Shown here in pieces: positions 1 to 11,999 of a stretch of 64,000 nucleotides of DNA. The number at the start of each line of letters is the position of its first letter. The stretch's first letter is position 1. The position numbers and the translations under genes were made by a program. Origin of the DNA: Gracilaria gracilis. Taxonomy: Eukaryota > Rhodophyta > Florideophyceae > Gracilariales > Gracilariaceae. Location: positions 186,001-250,000 of the forward strand of contig JARGSG010000214.1 of assembly GCA_030374805.1 (NCBI GenBank), written 5' to 3'. Below the pieces are notes generated by a model. The model was not told the origin of the DNA, made no database searches, and saw nothing but the letters and a program-made list of their open reading frames with translations.

Positions 1-2550
1 TAGAGAAATCGCTCTTGGCAATGCCTGGGAGCGATGCACTTCATATGGCCGTCAATATTGTCGGCTGAACTTGCTATTATTATGAAGTCGATTTGGCTAT
101 TCGGCCCGGATTATGGATCCGCTTACGAAGGGTATGACTAGCTTGACACGTGTGTGACCGTGCCTGACTACCTGATGCGCCGTGCCAAGAGTGCCATGGA
201 GGTGCACATGGGTAGTGTGGGCCAGCGTACTAGGTACTTAGATATTATAGTTAATATTTGTTAGCCGTATATAAGTGGCTGCGCTTCCGCCATCGTATGG
301 GAAGTAAACCTCAAGGAAGCCTCAGCTCTGACTTGAGTTTCCTTTGCGCACGGTCTTCCGCCCCATTCCCGAGAAACAACGCCCCTTATCAGGGCAGTTT
401 ATCCACCTCCGTCACTGGGAAGCACCGATCCGTTGTTACGGCCTTTTATTTATTATTCTGTTGTGCGATTTTTTTGTTTTCCGTATTATGGCTTCGCTGT
501 ACTTCGCCTTGTTGTACACGTCTGCCCTTTTTGTCTCAGGATTATTCCCAGCTCTCACGAGTCTGTGCTACACAGAGCGGCTCGTTTTGTTACCTTCTAA
601 TTCGCCCATTCTATTACCAGAGACGCCGCACCCAGTTGTTTCCATCCTTTTGGCTCCTCGATTGCCAACCTTAACCTCCGTCTGTAAGTTAGTAAGAGAC
701 CGCCTGGAACTACCTCCGGCACTTGTCAACCTCATCGGAGGGTTCTGCCACTGCTCTGACCCAATAGGGAGCAAGGCTGAACACCTTGTGTGGCTAGTCG
801 CGCCTGGCTTCGCCCCACACGGTCTTACAACCGACTTCGTCGTTTCATTCTCTGGGAGGGTTCTGCTTTTCGTTTTAGATCGTGAAAGGGAGATCAGTAC
901 GTGTTTTTCGTACTTTCCGTCGCCGGGTATTGCACTACAACAATATTTCTTTTTTGTCTTGAAAGTTTTGTGAGTAGCAATAGTGCAACGTAGATGCTGC
1001 AACGCCAACTCGTCTTGCTGCTTTGCAAAATGACCAACTTCTTGATATGAGGACGACACAATGGCCAAAGCGTTTGCGTGATACAGTCTCGAAGGATAGG
1101 AGAGTGGCCATGATAGGATTGTCTGAGCTTTCAGGGCCGTAACGCATTTGCAGCCTTGATCGTGACGCCGTGTTTGCTGTCCTTCTTTACTGTGGTGCAA
1201 AACATACTGGTCTGATTGTTCGCCTTTTTTGTCAGTTGTTGCTCTGTCACTAGGAATAATGGGTGGTTTGGAGGAAGATACGGCGGGTTGGATTGATGGT
1301 CGCTTTCGGTGTAGGATGAGCCGCTATGTTCAATACTTACCGAAGCGTCTTACCCTGAACCCGTGGCAGTTATCATTGTATAAAGTTCATGAGGCGGTGT
1401 TGTACACTTTGGTGGTTCTGTCAATTATAGAAGCAAGAGCTCAAGAGATTCTGGGGGCTACGTTTCGAGCTCTGTCATAAAGCTCTGTACCACTTCATCT
1501 TTTCGATTCTGTCCATTTTCCCCATAGTATGGCTACCTTTGATGGAAACAGGACGTCTAATAGCTGAGAACAGGTGTACAACGATCCGAGAACCCCGCAG
1601 TGGGAACTACGAACTCTGGCCAAGAAAGTACAGCATGTGAAATTTACTGGTTTTCTAGGGCCATTCCATGATTTTTTACGAGTAAACGGGAAGCTGGAAA
1701 TCTGTAGGTAGCCAATAAAACCCACCGACGTTGACAATCTTTTCACTTTCCGTCTGCAGCCCACAATTATGGACAGAAGGAAACGAGATCTCTAATTCAT
1801 CTCCTAGTAAACTGTCGGATCGTTTTCAGTTTGCCGTTTCAAAGCAGATCAGCTCAGAGTCGATTTCTGCACAAAAGATCTCCTTCCCCTCCCATACCTT
1901 TTTCAGCTACATCGTCTTGCCAAAAAATCTAAAAAATGAGGCAAAGTTTCTAGATTCTTCCGCTCTGCACATGAAGACGGCATGAAACTTTGCACGACAT
2001 AGAAAAATAAATCATAGAAAGACTTCTGCTCCTTACGGAGCAGCAATATGTCTGTAGTTGCGCGCGATATTATGAAATATCCAAATCCTGCTGACTACGA
2101 ATACCTTTACCTCATAGCTTTGGCAAGGCCTGCTTTGTTGTCTGCCGAACGACCAAAAGCTTTTGTCTGCTCACTCTTGACTGCAGAAATACTATTGTGC
2201 ACACGAAAACGGAAACTGGTATTGCTTAACGACTGAGGAACGCACCAAATGGCTTTTGAAGCCAGAATAAACAGGATTTAGGACACAAATCTCACCCAAA
2301 CACACCACTGCACGCTAATTAAGATCTTTGATAGCATGTTGAACTAGTAAATTCCACTCAATTAAAGCGAACAGCAAGTATGAGACGGAAGAACTAGCTT
2401 CATATCAGTGACATAATCTCTCACCATCCATCATTTAGCACCATATCTGAGAATATGAACCTCCCAGGCCTTCTTCTATTTTGGCAGCAAGCTTCGTTTG
2501 ACGTGTTTATGCATGAAAAAACGTTCGAAAATCGCCCGGAGACTTACTGT
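1..2550. other. no gene recognised apart from the possible HTH fragment
   Basis: Several frames stay open for 60-210 codons on both strands (for example 344-973 + and 568-1200 -). They overlap each other in antisense, show no recognisable motif, and do not share composition with the credible genes. I see no RNA gene or organised repeat here. Confidence 0.4.
935..1147 (-). pseudogene. possible N-terminal helix-turn-helix fragment of a pogo-like transposase
   Basis: A 70-codon reading frame on the minus strand ends with the stretch FCKAARRVGVAASTLHY. This resembles the psq-type helix-turn-helix with which pogo-family transposases recognise their terminal repeats (a lysine, A-A-R-R-x-G-V, then S-T-L-H). 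Nothing resembling the rest of a transposase follows in this strand before position 1, so it would be an isolated fragment. Other pogo-like transposases do lie nearby (2.6-4.0 and 10.2-12.0 kb), which makes a relic plausible. Chance similarity of a short helix-rich stretch is the main alternative. Confidence is low. Confidence 0.25.
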
Positions 2551-2559
2551 CTCAGTGAC

Positions 2560-3960
2560 CACTGTCTTAGGCGTTGGCACAACGTTTGGTGTCATCACGT
2601 TCCGGCGGCACGGCCGTGTTGCTACTAATAAATCGATGTCACTATAGAAGATCCTGGACGTCCGACAGCCTTGACTGCCGCCGAGGAACAGAAGATCGTA
2701 GACGTTTTACAGTATTTCACATCTCAGATCACCCCACGGACAAAGGTTTGTCTCTGTGACCTCGTCCAAACGTTCAGCACATCCTGGAGTAAAGACAGGC
2801 AGCAGAGCAACAGATTCTTTTACCACAGGCCATATATGGGTTAGATCACAAGGTTATTGACGCGCCATGACTTGAAACTTCTGCAGATGCGAATTGTTGA
2901 AAAGGATTGCACGAACGTGGGACCGGAGAAAATAGCCCGTCACCTTTCTATGTTTGAAAGTCTCATTGACCGGTTCAATACCGCGGATCAGCGGCGCAAT
3001 TTCAATTTCAACGGTTTAGGACCCTCAATAAACAATAGTTTTGGCCGCAGTGTTCGTAAGGACATTGGTAGTAAGGACTCGGTTCTTACTCGAAAAAATT
3101 ACAAGGTGAAGGGAGCAAATTACCGCGAAGCGATAATGCTGGTTGTTTCTGCAGACGTTGAAGTATGGAAGCCTATGGTTTTTCTGCAGCAAAAGTGCTC
3201 TCTACAGGTTCGTTACAAGCAGCTTGCTTGCAGACCTTTGCCGACTTCTTATCACCATGTCATTTGTATCAGCGTGAGGTACTTGGTGTCATATTTTTGA
3301 ATGACTGGAGGCAGAAATTTGTTGACAAGACAAAGAAATTGTGCTCGGAAAAAGACCATCTCCTGCTCATTCTCGACGGGTATCGTGGGCATGTGCTGTA
3401 CCGAACGTTGAAATTTTTGAAAGCAAACTGTGTTGCTGCTTTGGCATTACCATCACACACTAGTCACATTCCCCAAACGTTAGACGTTGGAGTATTTAGC
3501 TCTCCTAGCAGTCTTTTTTTCAACGCGACGTACACCATATGTCACGCTCGAGGTCTGTACTGGATGTATTGGATGCAATTTATGGTGTTTCCGCAGCTAT
3601 GAGCGAGGCCTTAGTGCTTTCGAACATAAAATGTGGTTCTGCAAAGTCTGAAAACTAGTTCCACGACAAAGGATGCCTTGATCACATGAGTTTAGAAGAA
3701 GGTGTCTTTTTGGATAAGAACAGTGGGACGATACTTTACAGTTGCAAAATCTTTTCCCACTCGTCTCTGAAAGACTTTCGTTCGCTGGTTCAGGAATCAT
3801 AAATTGATGAAAGCGGCAACTTAAAAGTGACAACCGAGTTTTGGGGGCATTTGACTGCAGAAAGTGTGCTAGAGGCACCCAGAGGTCGCTCAAATGGGTC
3901 ACGGTTCTTTGCGAGCGCTTCAGATTCGCGGCGTATCGTTGACTTAGCGTCGAGGTGCCA
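2560..3960 (+). pseudogene. pogo-like DDE transposase pseudogene, copy 1
   Basis: This is a transposase of the Tc1/mariner superfamily, pogo/Tigger branch (DDE_1 type), which would cut and join its own element in the nucleus. Around 2665-2760 the sequence reads LTAAEEQKIVDVLQYF, like the CENP-B-type DNA-binding helices. From 2857 a TRHDLKLLQ... segment leads to NFNFNGLGPSI, where active relatives have FNxDETG; the first catalytic aspartate appears to be replaced by asparagine. After a frameshift near 3200, LLLILDGYRGHV supplies the second aspartate and SHTSHIPQTLDVGVFSS the third. A further frame change near 3500 brings VLDAIYGVSAAMSEALVLS and a C-terminal tail to about 3950. At least two frameshifts and a lost catalytic residue make it a pseudogene. 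I could not find its terminal repeats. The tail and the LDGY...DVGVFSS block match the copy at 10.2-12.0 kb. Confidence 0.75.
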
Positions 3961-3999
3961 AACCTAGTTTGTATACTTTAGAAGACTCGTCTGCAACGC

Positions 4000-5600
4000 A
4001 GACAGAAAGCCGCACCTCGAGCAGCCCATGAAAGTGTTATTGATGCCATACTGAAGCTACGTGGCACCGAGAGCATTGTGATGGAAGATAGTGTCACCTT
4101 CCTGGTAATTTTCATAACATCGTTTGGGATGGTTGGTCCAGCGATATTGGACGGAGGCTAATGTGTGCACCTTTTTAATGCGTATGAAGACCGACATGAC
4201 TAAATTGTATGCGTATTGGCATGGTTTGGGCCCGGCGAACAAAGTTTTACTTGCAGCTCTTTAAAAAAGGAGAGAGGAACCACGTTTGGAGGCCATTGAA
4301 GATGAAAGGCTTGCGCTTTTTCTGAGATAAAGATGACTCCATTTGCTCTAAGCATGGATGATTTGTAGGTGTTGCAAAATTGGGGTTTATTTTATTCGGG
4401 TTTTGCGACAAATTCGTAGGAAGACAGTAACTCCTTGAATAATTTCATATGGTGAGCTCTCTCGTACATTTAAAATGTTCCAAATAGGACCTGGCCCTTT
4501 TAAACTTCCAGGCTGCCGGCAAAATCACAGCGTCTTTTGGCCGAAATGGGCACTACCATGATACCCTTTTTGGTGTTGAACCTGACCCAAGTCCAACCCT
4601 CTCTCTCTCTTTTGCTTTGTGATGTACCACAATCACGTGCGCCAGAGCTACAAGAACCCAGCCAGAAGAGAAGCAATGGCCTTCTGCAGGTGATGATCGC
4701 TGGATATGCGGCCCTCTGTTTTCTGGAACGGCGGGCGCGTCGCCTTACGGGTGCGCTGAGTAACAGGAGAGATCTGACATCGGTAGTCTGCTCGGTGGCA
4801 CGGAACTGATTTTGGTGGCGTGTTTGTGGGCGCAGAGCTGATGTTGCTATGTGTGAGACGTGATGGTCGCGGTGGCAGCAAACCTCGCGATCCAGCAGTA
4901 CTCCTCTGACCTCAGGGTGCACTCAAGGCCGCATTAAACTGTCGTTGCGCTGCTAGACCCGCTTCTGCTCAATGATGTCATATTCCTTCTCAGTTTAAGC
5001 GCGGCACCGTCGTCGAGCCGGAGTTCTAGCGCATGTGGCAACGCGTACTGGGGGTCGACAAGCCGCTAATGGATGATTCTGACTGTCAGTGGAGCTCGGG
5101 TAGAGAGCAGACGTGCGGGCGCTGCTGGTGAGAGGTGAGGCGAAAGGTGTTCCCACACTACTGCTGACGTCAAATGCGCTTTAGCCGGAGCGGCTTCTGC
5201 CCTCGTAGCGCGCGGTCGCCGATTGGGCCGGCGGCCTTGCCGGGCAACGACTCGCTGATCGCGAGTGCGGCGCCATCTCCATTGCTTCTGGTCATGATCT
5301 AGAGCACACAGGGAGTGGCCATCGACCGCACGGGCGTGGCAAAAGATGGCACTCAAGCGCGTGGGTGGACAGGGCGATGTGGTAGCCGGGCCGTGGTGGG
5401 TTGTCGCGCTGTCGATTGCGCGAAGCGTTAGCGACTGCGCAGAGAAGCGAGCGCCCCAGGGATCTTGTGGCCTAAACAATATGGTGGTTTGGCAGCGACG
5501 TGCATTAAGTCGAGGAAAACGAGGACGTAAATGTTGAAGCACTGCATGACGGCGGAGCGAGCACGATGTGCTTTATTTGCAAGGGTGCATAAATGCTCTC
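4000..5600. other. no gene recognised
   Basis: 4.5-5.5 kb is richer in G+C than its surroundings. Open frames run on both strands for up to 158 codons (5066-5542 -), as expected by chance in GC-rich DNA. Their translations are Arg/Pro/Ala-rich and without motifs. I do not call a gene. Confidence 0.4.
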
Positions 5601-5638
5601 TTACGCATTATCAACGTCCTGTTTTCGCTTTGCGGCTG

Positions 5639-6121
5639 CGTTGGTGTCCTTGGAATGCTAGTTAAGTATGCTAGATCGCTAGTTGTGAAAATAAAAGCCC
5701 GAAAAAACAAGCATTTTGCAGACTGCGCTAGTTGGCAAGGCAATTTTTTTTGGAAATTACGTTTCCATTCTGTGCAGTTCCAACTCCACCTATTGGAGTT
5801 GAAGGCTAGTTTGCAGTTCCCCTGCCACCGCTTGTAACTTTACATTCCCCACACTCGGCTAGAACACTCTAGAGAATTACTGTCCAACTACTAGCGCTCC
5901 CTCATTCCAGCTCTGCATTCGGATTCTGAGTCTCAGTTTCTCTAAATGTCAAGTTCAAGGACTCCAACGGAACACTTCCTCCATTTTCGTGCACCCTTCT
6001 AGCCCCAAACCGGCTCCCAGCCCATCCCAGCCTCTTCTCCTCCCGCTCCTTTAGTATACATTCCGCCGTTGGCACAGCCGCCTCCGTACTACCAAACCTA
6101 ACTTTGTCACTCCGGCTCATC
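5639..6121 (+). repeat. truncated copy 1 of the CTAGTT-terminus repeat
   Basis: The segment starts with the terminus CGTTGGTGTCCTTGGAATG followed by CTAGTT, TATGCTAGATCGCTAGTTGTG and further CTAGTT-like motifs. It then continues almost colinearly with the starts of the units at 36033 and 60500 and with the reverse complement of the unit ending at 33232. Homology stops near 6121, inside the coiled-coil gene, and the next bases already belong to a gypsy RNase H. Only about 480 bp of a unit that elsewhere exceeds 2.6 kb is left. Confidence 0.75.
5902..6120 (-). pseudogene. C-terminal fragment of the repeat-encoded coiled-coil protein
   Basis: The 72-codon minus-strand frame ends in FGARRVHENGGSVPLESLNLTFRETETQNPNAELE-type sequence. 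This is clearly the same protein end as in the copies at 36299-37147 (-), 32496-32966 (+) and 60771-60992 (-). Only the last 70 or so residues remain, because the unit is cut at 6121. The conserved pieces are a TAE...LEEQEEKRLG helix and the SVPLE...LTFRETETQNPNA end. Its function is unknown. Confidence 0.65.
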
Positions 6122-6124
6122 GAA

Positions 6125-7062
6125 ACAAGCAGCAGCGCCTATGCATTTACATAGACGCATCTGACACCTCTTGGTCTGGTATCGTTACCCACGCACCCAG
6201 AGAAGATCTAACTCTCGAACAAGATGATCAAAGGCCCAACTTACTTGCCTTTTGTTCCGAAAGATTCATCACGGATCAACTAGCCGGGCCCATTTTACAG
6301 AACGAGGGTTTGGCAATTATTGCTACAGTGAAGCGAATGACCTGTCTTGCGGCAACCGCCACAGGTTTTGACCTCTTTACAGATCACAGTAACCTCATTT
6401 TCATTTTCGGTCCCCGCTGCCTCATACCAGACCTCAGCAATCTTCAACACGTGAAACAATTAGTTGGGCTGCGTGTTCACGCGCGTAATCGTAGACGTGT
6501 TTTCACATCAGTAGAATGGACAATGTGTGTCAGCTGACATGTTTACGCGTTTTTCGGCATCTAGGACTCCCTTTATCCGACGCTTCCAACTGCGAATTCA
6601 AATGACTTCTGCTTGTCTTAGGCAGAGGAAATAACACGGAAAAGGACCAAAACTCTACCAGTCGCCCATTAGACCTACAGTCTCATGATGGAATACGGAA
6701 AAACTCTTCAGTAGCAATTTGGATCTTCGAAATGTCCGAAGACCTCTAGCTGCGACTGTGAATCATCGCAGAAACCGGCCCAGCTGCCAATCGTAGAAAA
6801 GAATTCACGACAAGTGAACTGACCGAGAAATAGCACTGGAATACACTGACGAAAGAGATCAAAGACTTTGTTGATGCCTGTATCCACTGTATTTGAACCA
6901 CTGCAGCTGAAAAAGGTCCAAAAAAATGTTCTTGCGTTGGATGGAACAAAAACCAACGATCTTCTACAGTTTGACTACGTCAAAATGGGATCAAGCCATG
7001 CAGGGCTGAAACAAATCATGATGCCCCGTGATGACCATTCCAACTACAAGTGGTCTCTTTAA
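6125..7062 (+). pseudogene. Ty3/gypsy pol fragment: RNase H, zinc-binding and integrase core start
   Basis: Read on the plus strand, 6140-6420 gives LCIYIDASDTSWSGIVTHA and, further on, LLAFCSERF and FDLFTDHSNLIFIF. These are the conserved blocks of a gypsy RNase H (DAS with the catalytic Asp, then TDH). At 6715-6910 a broken frame gives WNTLTKEIKDFVDACIHCI, the end of the HHCC zinc-binding domain of an integrase. From about 6940 NDLLQFDYVKMGSSHAG matches the start of the integrase core with its first catalytic Asp. Frameshifts and stops separate the blocks. The upstream reverse transcriptase and the downstream integrase are missing. The 5' edge abuts the truncated CTAGTT repeat, so this is a chimera of two broken elements. 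Confidence 0.7.
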
Positions 7063-7096
7063 CTTCACAAACAATATTGCCCAATGCCAAAATTTC

Positions 7097-7208
7097 TACA
7101 GGCGCGCTTATCTATAAAACATGGCATATTGGTCTAGTAAAGCGAATTTGTCTGCAGGCGCGCTAATCTATAAACCATGGCATATTGGTCGAGTGAAGCG
7201 AATTTGCA
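7097..7208. repeat. two-copy 56-bp tandem repeat
   Basis: Two consecutive units share GGCGCGCTWATCTATAAA followed by CATGGCATATTGGTC and AGCGAATTTG, with a period of 56 bases and a handful of differences. No coding sense is apparent. It lies just after the end of the gypsy integrase fragment and may be part of that element's 3' region. Confidence 0.7.
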
Positions 7209-7209
7209 A

Positions 7210-8560
7210 AGAACTTATAACAGAATTTGGGGCTTTTAATTAGTATCAACTGGATATCAAAGAACGTGCCACTGTGATTTTTATCGGACATAAAGATCTC
7301 AACAAAACTACTTTGCTACATGGTAGGAACATTAAAATAATGAAAGGATTCATTGATATATAACTTGCTCTCTCTATCTCACGATTTTTTCTCAAATCTA
7401 CTAAAAAGCCTGTTACCATCGCCGCAGAATGTTTAGAACACTGGTTAAGAATAGAGACCTTGTAAAATTATGTTTTATAGTCAGAAGCCTTTAAATTTAT
7501 AACTCTTGGTGCACAATGTGCTACAAAAAAGACGAGAAGAAATCAAAAGAATAAAATTTTGATATTACGGAACGTAATGTAAAAAAACGTTTACTGGTTT
7601 TTCTTGTATAGCAACGCGTTTACAAGGCTTTGGCGGGTATGCATCTCATAATACCTCGGCTGTGCAATTAGTTTTTATGGCTGAGGTAAAAATGAAAATG
7701 AAACTCCTGGCAAGGTGGAATAGTGACAACGTGATGGTTTGGTGAAGTCATAATGGTTGAGAGTTGGTCGCGTGTGCCTGTGAATGAAAGGGGCTCTGTT
7801 GAAAGAGATAATTCGGGGTTATATATTTAATTGTGGCCACCATGGTGGAACTACACATATATACACCGTCTATAGACCTGCATCACTCAGCATTAGTTTA
7901 GTTAATTATTTTAGTTTATTATTGTGAAACTAACTACACGATGGCTGCACCGCTCTCTTCCTCAAAATTTAAACTCAACCTTTTTCCAAACGAGGCTCCG
8001 GCTTGATCACCTGTGTGACGTGCCCAAATCTTTTGGATGGTCACCGTGTACAGTTTCGTACATTTTGTGGACGTCATTTTTGACACAGCAACAACCAAAT
8101 GACGCGGGTGGTGACAAACCCAGAGGAAGCAACACAAATGCCAGGGGGTACCAGCCTTAACGGCAGTTCAACGAACTAGTTCGGAGCGGCGAGCACCACA
8201 GAACTACAGAATAGCTTTAGCTTGCGGTTGAATGCAGAACTTCAGGGGCAGCTGCACGGTAGAGCCAGCGTGAAACACAACGACGGAAGCACCAACTATG
8301 GTTGACGCGGTACTGCTCCAGAAAGAAAGCAGGCGGCAGTGCAACACCAGCCCTGCGTAGGCAGACCACTGCAGCGTAGTAGCAAAGGAGGTGGGAGACC
8401 AGGCCACCTATATAATCAAGAGAGATGGTTGTCGGCAAGGGAAGCACAGTCTCTGCTAAAGGGTAGTGGGTGGTTGCCTAAGGAAGCTGGAGGGTGACGA
8501 CTGAGGGGGGAGGAAAAAGGGTCGGTAGCGATTTTAGGGGGAGGGTCGTCGAGAGGAAGT
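7210..8560. other. no gene recognised
   Basis: AT-rich DNA without a credible frame to 7900, then short unremarkable frames on both strands. The only recurrent signal is GCGGGTGGTGACAAACCC at about 8100, which returns at about 27470. Confidence 0.4.
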
Positions 8561-8599
8561 GGTCTGCCCGAGTTGAGTTGGCTTTGAGGCCCCAACTCG

Positions 8600-8683
8600 G
8601 GGGTTTATATAAACTTTCGTATCATTGTATACTCCTTGTTCATGAATAACCTAGTACAATAGCCGTACCGTGCCAGCTTGGCA
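8600..8683 (+). promoter_or_regulatory. possible LTR 3' part with TATA box and primer-binding site
   Basis: GTTTATATAAAC near 8602 has the form of a TATA box. About 80 bases on, the sequence CTTGGCA is followed directly by TGGTGACAAA. An LTR of a retrotransposon ends in CA and is followed by a TGG-initiated primer-binding site, so this could be the 3' part of an LTR driving the frame at 8876. No second LTR was found, so the call is tentative. Confidence 0.25.
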
Positions 8684-8875
8684 TGGTGACAAATACTCTC
8701 AGCTCACCATGGGTATATCCTTGATTAGGCCCATCAAGGCATGATATGTGGTAAGAAGGCAGAGAGTAGTCATTCGTTGTGGGTATACATATATATGTAT
8801 ATCATATACACCGTGCGATTCCATGTTCAGGTTGATCTGGTATCCTACGTTGCGTAAGCTCTACCCGCCGCCAAC

Positions 8876-9298
8876 ATGACCGATGCAACCAGTCACATTC
8901 GTCAGCTTACCGATGACGATACCGACAGGTTTGACTTCCCCCGCCTTCGTTCTACCGTCATAGAGGACGAAGCTGAAGAGGCTTCGCCTAGCTTCACTAT
9001 CACCTCGAATGATGATTCCGACGATATGGACTACGACCCCAGTGCTCAATCTTCTCGTTCTTCTCGTTTGGATGACTTCGAAAAGCGTCTCATGGACCTT
9101 GTCAAAAAGAAAATTGATGCTGACGACGGCCTCCTGCAACTCTCTGCTGATGCCCTTCGTATCCCCTCTGTCTACATACGCGATTTCCTTTGTGGCATCG
9201 CGATATGCAGCCAAACTACAGAAGACGGAGCTTCCTCTGCGTGCTTGGTGCCGAAAATATACCAAGTACTGAAGGCTCAGCATCACAGTTCTATGTAA
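8876..9298 (+). CDS. hypothetical acidic 140-residue protein
   Basis: The frame starts at an ATG in a good eukaryotic context (GCCGCCAACATGACC), about 270 bases after a TATA-like box, and runs 140 codons. The first 60 residues are acidic (DDDTD, EDEAEEAS, DDSDDMDYD). They are followed by a basic-acidic helix, RLDDFEKRLMDLVKKKIDAD, and a more hydrophobic end. I recognise no family. The placement after an LTR-like TATA and primer-binding signal would suit the N-terminal part of a gag protein. A small host gene or a fortuitous frame is equally possible. An overlapping antisense frame of the same length (8861-9286 -) looks like its shadow. Confidence 0.35.
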   Translation: MTDATSHIRQLTDDDTDRFDFPRLRSTVIEDEAEEASPSFTITSNDDSDDMDYDPSAQSSRSSRLDDFEKRLMDLVKKKIDADDGLLQLSADALRIPSVYIRDFLCGIAICSQTTEDGASSACLVPKIYQVLKAQHHSSM

Positions 9299-9299
9299 G

Positions 9300-10190
9300 C
9301 GCGCACCTACTCCTGATTAGTTCTCATATGATACCATAATTTGCGAACATTTAATTGATTAAATTCAAGAACTGCCTGCTGTCTTTCACTTCGCTTCGAG
9401 CGCAAGGAAGTGGAGAGCACGAGAAACACCATCCCTGCTCCGTCACTTTGGTTGCACTGGCCGGCGACGATCTAACAGCGAGTCTTCTGGCGACAGCAGC
9501 ACAGCAGTCATAACAGAGACGACAGCGGCGACAAGATTCAGAGCGATACAGTCGCGCGCGACGACCACAGTAGCAAAAGTACGAGTAGTAGCGGCGCACG
9601 CGAACCTAGCCTCCCCAATCCACTTGTATTCAGCGCTAGTAATAGTAACAGCAGCGCGCAGCGCAGAACCAGTTCCTCCTGTGATTTCTATGATAGAGAT
9701 GGTGCCACGGGCACCGCCGCCTGCCATTTTTTTCTGTACTGTTGTGGCGGCGCAACGGGGGTCTGTATATACTTAAGCGGCAACGTGCGGCAGCCGACGA
9801 GCGAGAAATATGAGGGCAGCGCGCCTATGTGCCGCGCAGGGGTCGGGAGGACGATGGAGACACACGGAAGCGTCGCCGGCGGGGGTGGGTTTGGTGATCG
9901 AGAAGGAGCGCAGCGGGAAAGCTGCGCATTTTCATGTGGATCGAGATACCAAAAAACATTTTGGGTAGTGTCCTTACTGAGTGGGACACTTCCGTAAATC
10001 CGCCACCACACATTTTATCCTCAAAAAAGCTGTTAGGTAACGCAAAGTGCCCTAATGCTGGGAAATGATCACTTTTGCGAAGGCAGCGTACAATAGTCAA
10101 CGTAGCGCAAGCGATCCTTACTCGTTTTTGGTGTTCGTTTTCTTGGCCGCTGGATAAGACCGCAGCAAAAGCATGAGAGAGAGATAAACG
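9300..10190. other. no gene recognised
   Basis: Overlapping short frames on both strands with Arg/Ser/Ala-rich translations and no motif. A TATA-like TGTATATACTTAAG at about 9761 has no evident gene after it. Confidence 0.35.
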
Positions 10191-10199
10191 AGAACTATG

Positions 10200-11985
10200 G
10201 ACCGACAACGACACAGCAGAATAGAACATTGACTTGAATTCTACCATGGATTCGTAAAATTGCTGCAACCTGGGAGGGAATATCTGCTCGGCACGTGTGC
10301 TTCCTCCAATTAGACGCTTGCACTTGACACATTCTGGCCAATAAGAAGGCTCCCCATTTCTGTATGGAGAGACCCCCAGGCGTCGAGAACAGATTTGGGT
10401 TTGCCGAAGCACGCCTAACTGCTGTGCGCAACCTTCTCTTCTCTCGCCGCATGGCGCGAGTCTTCGTCAATTCGTTCGGCAGACGAGCTCGCTTGGGCGC
10501 TAGTTCTTGCAAGCGCCTAAGATCTGCTGGGGTCTCGAACACAGGCTCCGTTGATTTTCTCTTCTTATTTCCTCCAGCATTCCGCCGAGTTTCGCGGTCT
10601 TTTAAGGCCGTTAACACCGATTCGCTCGTATTGTTTGCAATTTTTTTACGTGTTTACCCGCACAACACCATGCTTTTCAACTACACCGCCACGCAGCAAT
10701 GAACGAGCCGACTTTTCGTACGATTTCATGACTTCGTGTAACGTAGACTTCGCATCTTCTTCATCTACAAATAACCATTTCAATGAATCTACTGACGCCT
10801 TTCCGTCTTCGTGAACATAGGTACCTGTCTTTGTAAAGCCGCTACGGATGTTGGACATTGTCAAGGACTTCCCGTACGCATTCGTGATGCAATAGCCAAC
10901 ATCAAAAGCGTCAATCACTTTCTTTGACTGAGCAACCCTGTGGACAGCTGCCTGTAGATGAGATTTGAAGGAAGAGAAGACTCCAACGTCTAACGGCTGA
11001 AGGACTTGCGAAGTGGGTGAAGGTAGTCTGATTGTAATCACCTTGTTTTCGCGAAGTGGAAGAAGGGCATCTAGTTGCACATGAGCACTAAACCCATCGA
11101 GAATCAGCATGGCATACTCATCGTTTTTTCGGAAGCGCTTCAACTCTTCTATGAATTTCAGGGCCCAATCGGAAAATATTCTGTTATCAACACCAGCCGG
11201 ATCTCGTTGGTAGAGATGACAGTCAAGCAAAGCAGCGTGGAGGGATTGATAAGGACCGTCAACTTTCCGGTACTTTACGTACTTTCCTGGGTAAACCACG
11301 ACAAGAGGTAATGTGTCTTTGGCGGCTGTGACGAAGGGCATAACGGTGACATAATCTAAATTGCCTTTCGTTCTTACCATGGTTTGGACCAAACGTGTCG
11401 AAGTCGATCCTAAAGCTTTTCGGAGGCTTCAATGGACAATCTTGGTAAATCTGATACCGGTTTGGTCAACGTCCCATATACGATGGTGATTTCTTATGCG
11501 GTAGCGCTCCATTACGGAATTTAAATGACTAACGTGCATCGATATGTTTTTTTCGTAACAGCTTCTACACGCCGGTCGTCTACGACCTGAACCGATTTGA
11601 ACTGAAGCTGTTGGTGCCTCCGCAAGAAATATCGCATCCACCGCTTTCTTGGCCTGCAATTCGTGAAACAACGCCCCACCGCTACCTGTCGGCTGTGCGG
11701 CAGCTTTGAAATGTAATGTTTCACGAAGTCAAACAGGGTCCTTCTCGTCCATGGTGTTTTAATGCGGGCGTATTCCTTTACTGTTTCGAACATGATCTCT
11801 CATTCCTCTGTCAACAGCACTGGAGGTCTCTCTGGCTCGTTTAGTGTGATATACATATTCTTGGGCTCCATTGGTTCTATTTGGGGCAGCTTTTTAACCA
11901 TTTTTGCCAGTGGCGGTGGAGGGACGAAATTGGAATTTGACCGCGGTCTGCTTTCGAAAAGGGGTTTGGTACTGTAATCGTACAT
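10200..11985 (-). pseudogene. pogo-like DDE transposase pseudogene, copy 2
   Basis: This is a nuclear DNA transposase of the pogo/Tigger branch. Reading from 11985 down, RPPVLLTEE is followed by a TGA (11802-11800), then EIMFETVKEYARIKTPWT and RKRWMRYFLRRHQQL, a CENP-B-type DNA-binding domain. A frameshift near 11550 leads to RIWDVDQTGI with the first catalytic Asp, a second TGA at 11431-11429, and then an open frame of about 245 codons. That frame holds YAMLILDGFSAHV (second Asp) and SQVLQPLDVGVFSSFKSHLQ (third Asp), ending near 10646. A last frame change gives a basic C-terminal tail with KKRKSTEPVFETPADLRRLQ, to about 10200. All three catalytic Asp are kept. It resembles the copy at 2.6-4.0 kb more than the one at 27.5-29.6 kb. 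Terminal repeats were not located. Confidence 0.8.
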
Positions 11986-11999
11986 TTAAAAGGGCGCTT

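Noticed and set aside
568-1200. 210-codon minus-strand frame overlapping a 209-codon plus-strand frame
   Set aside because: Both are long, neither has a motif or a convincing start, and they are mutually antisense; I could not support either as a gene.
5066-5542. 158-codon minus-strand frame
   Set aside because: Arg/Pro/Ala-rich translation in GC-rich DNA with no recognisable motif; expected by chance at this composition.
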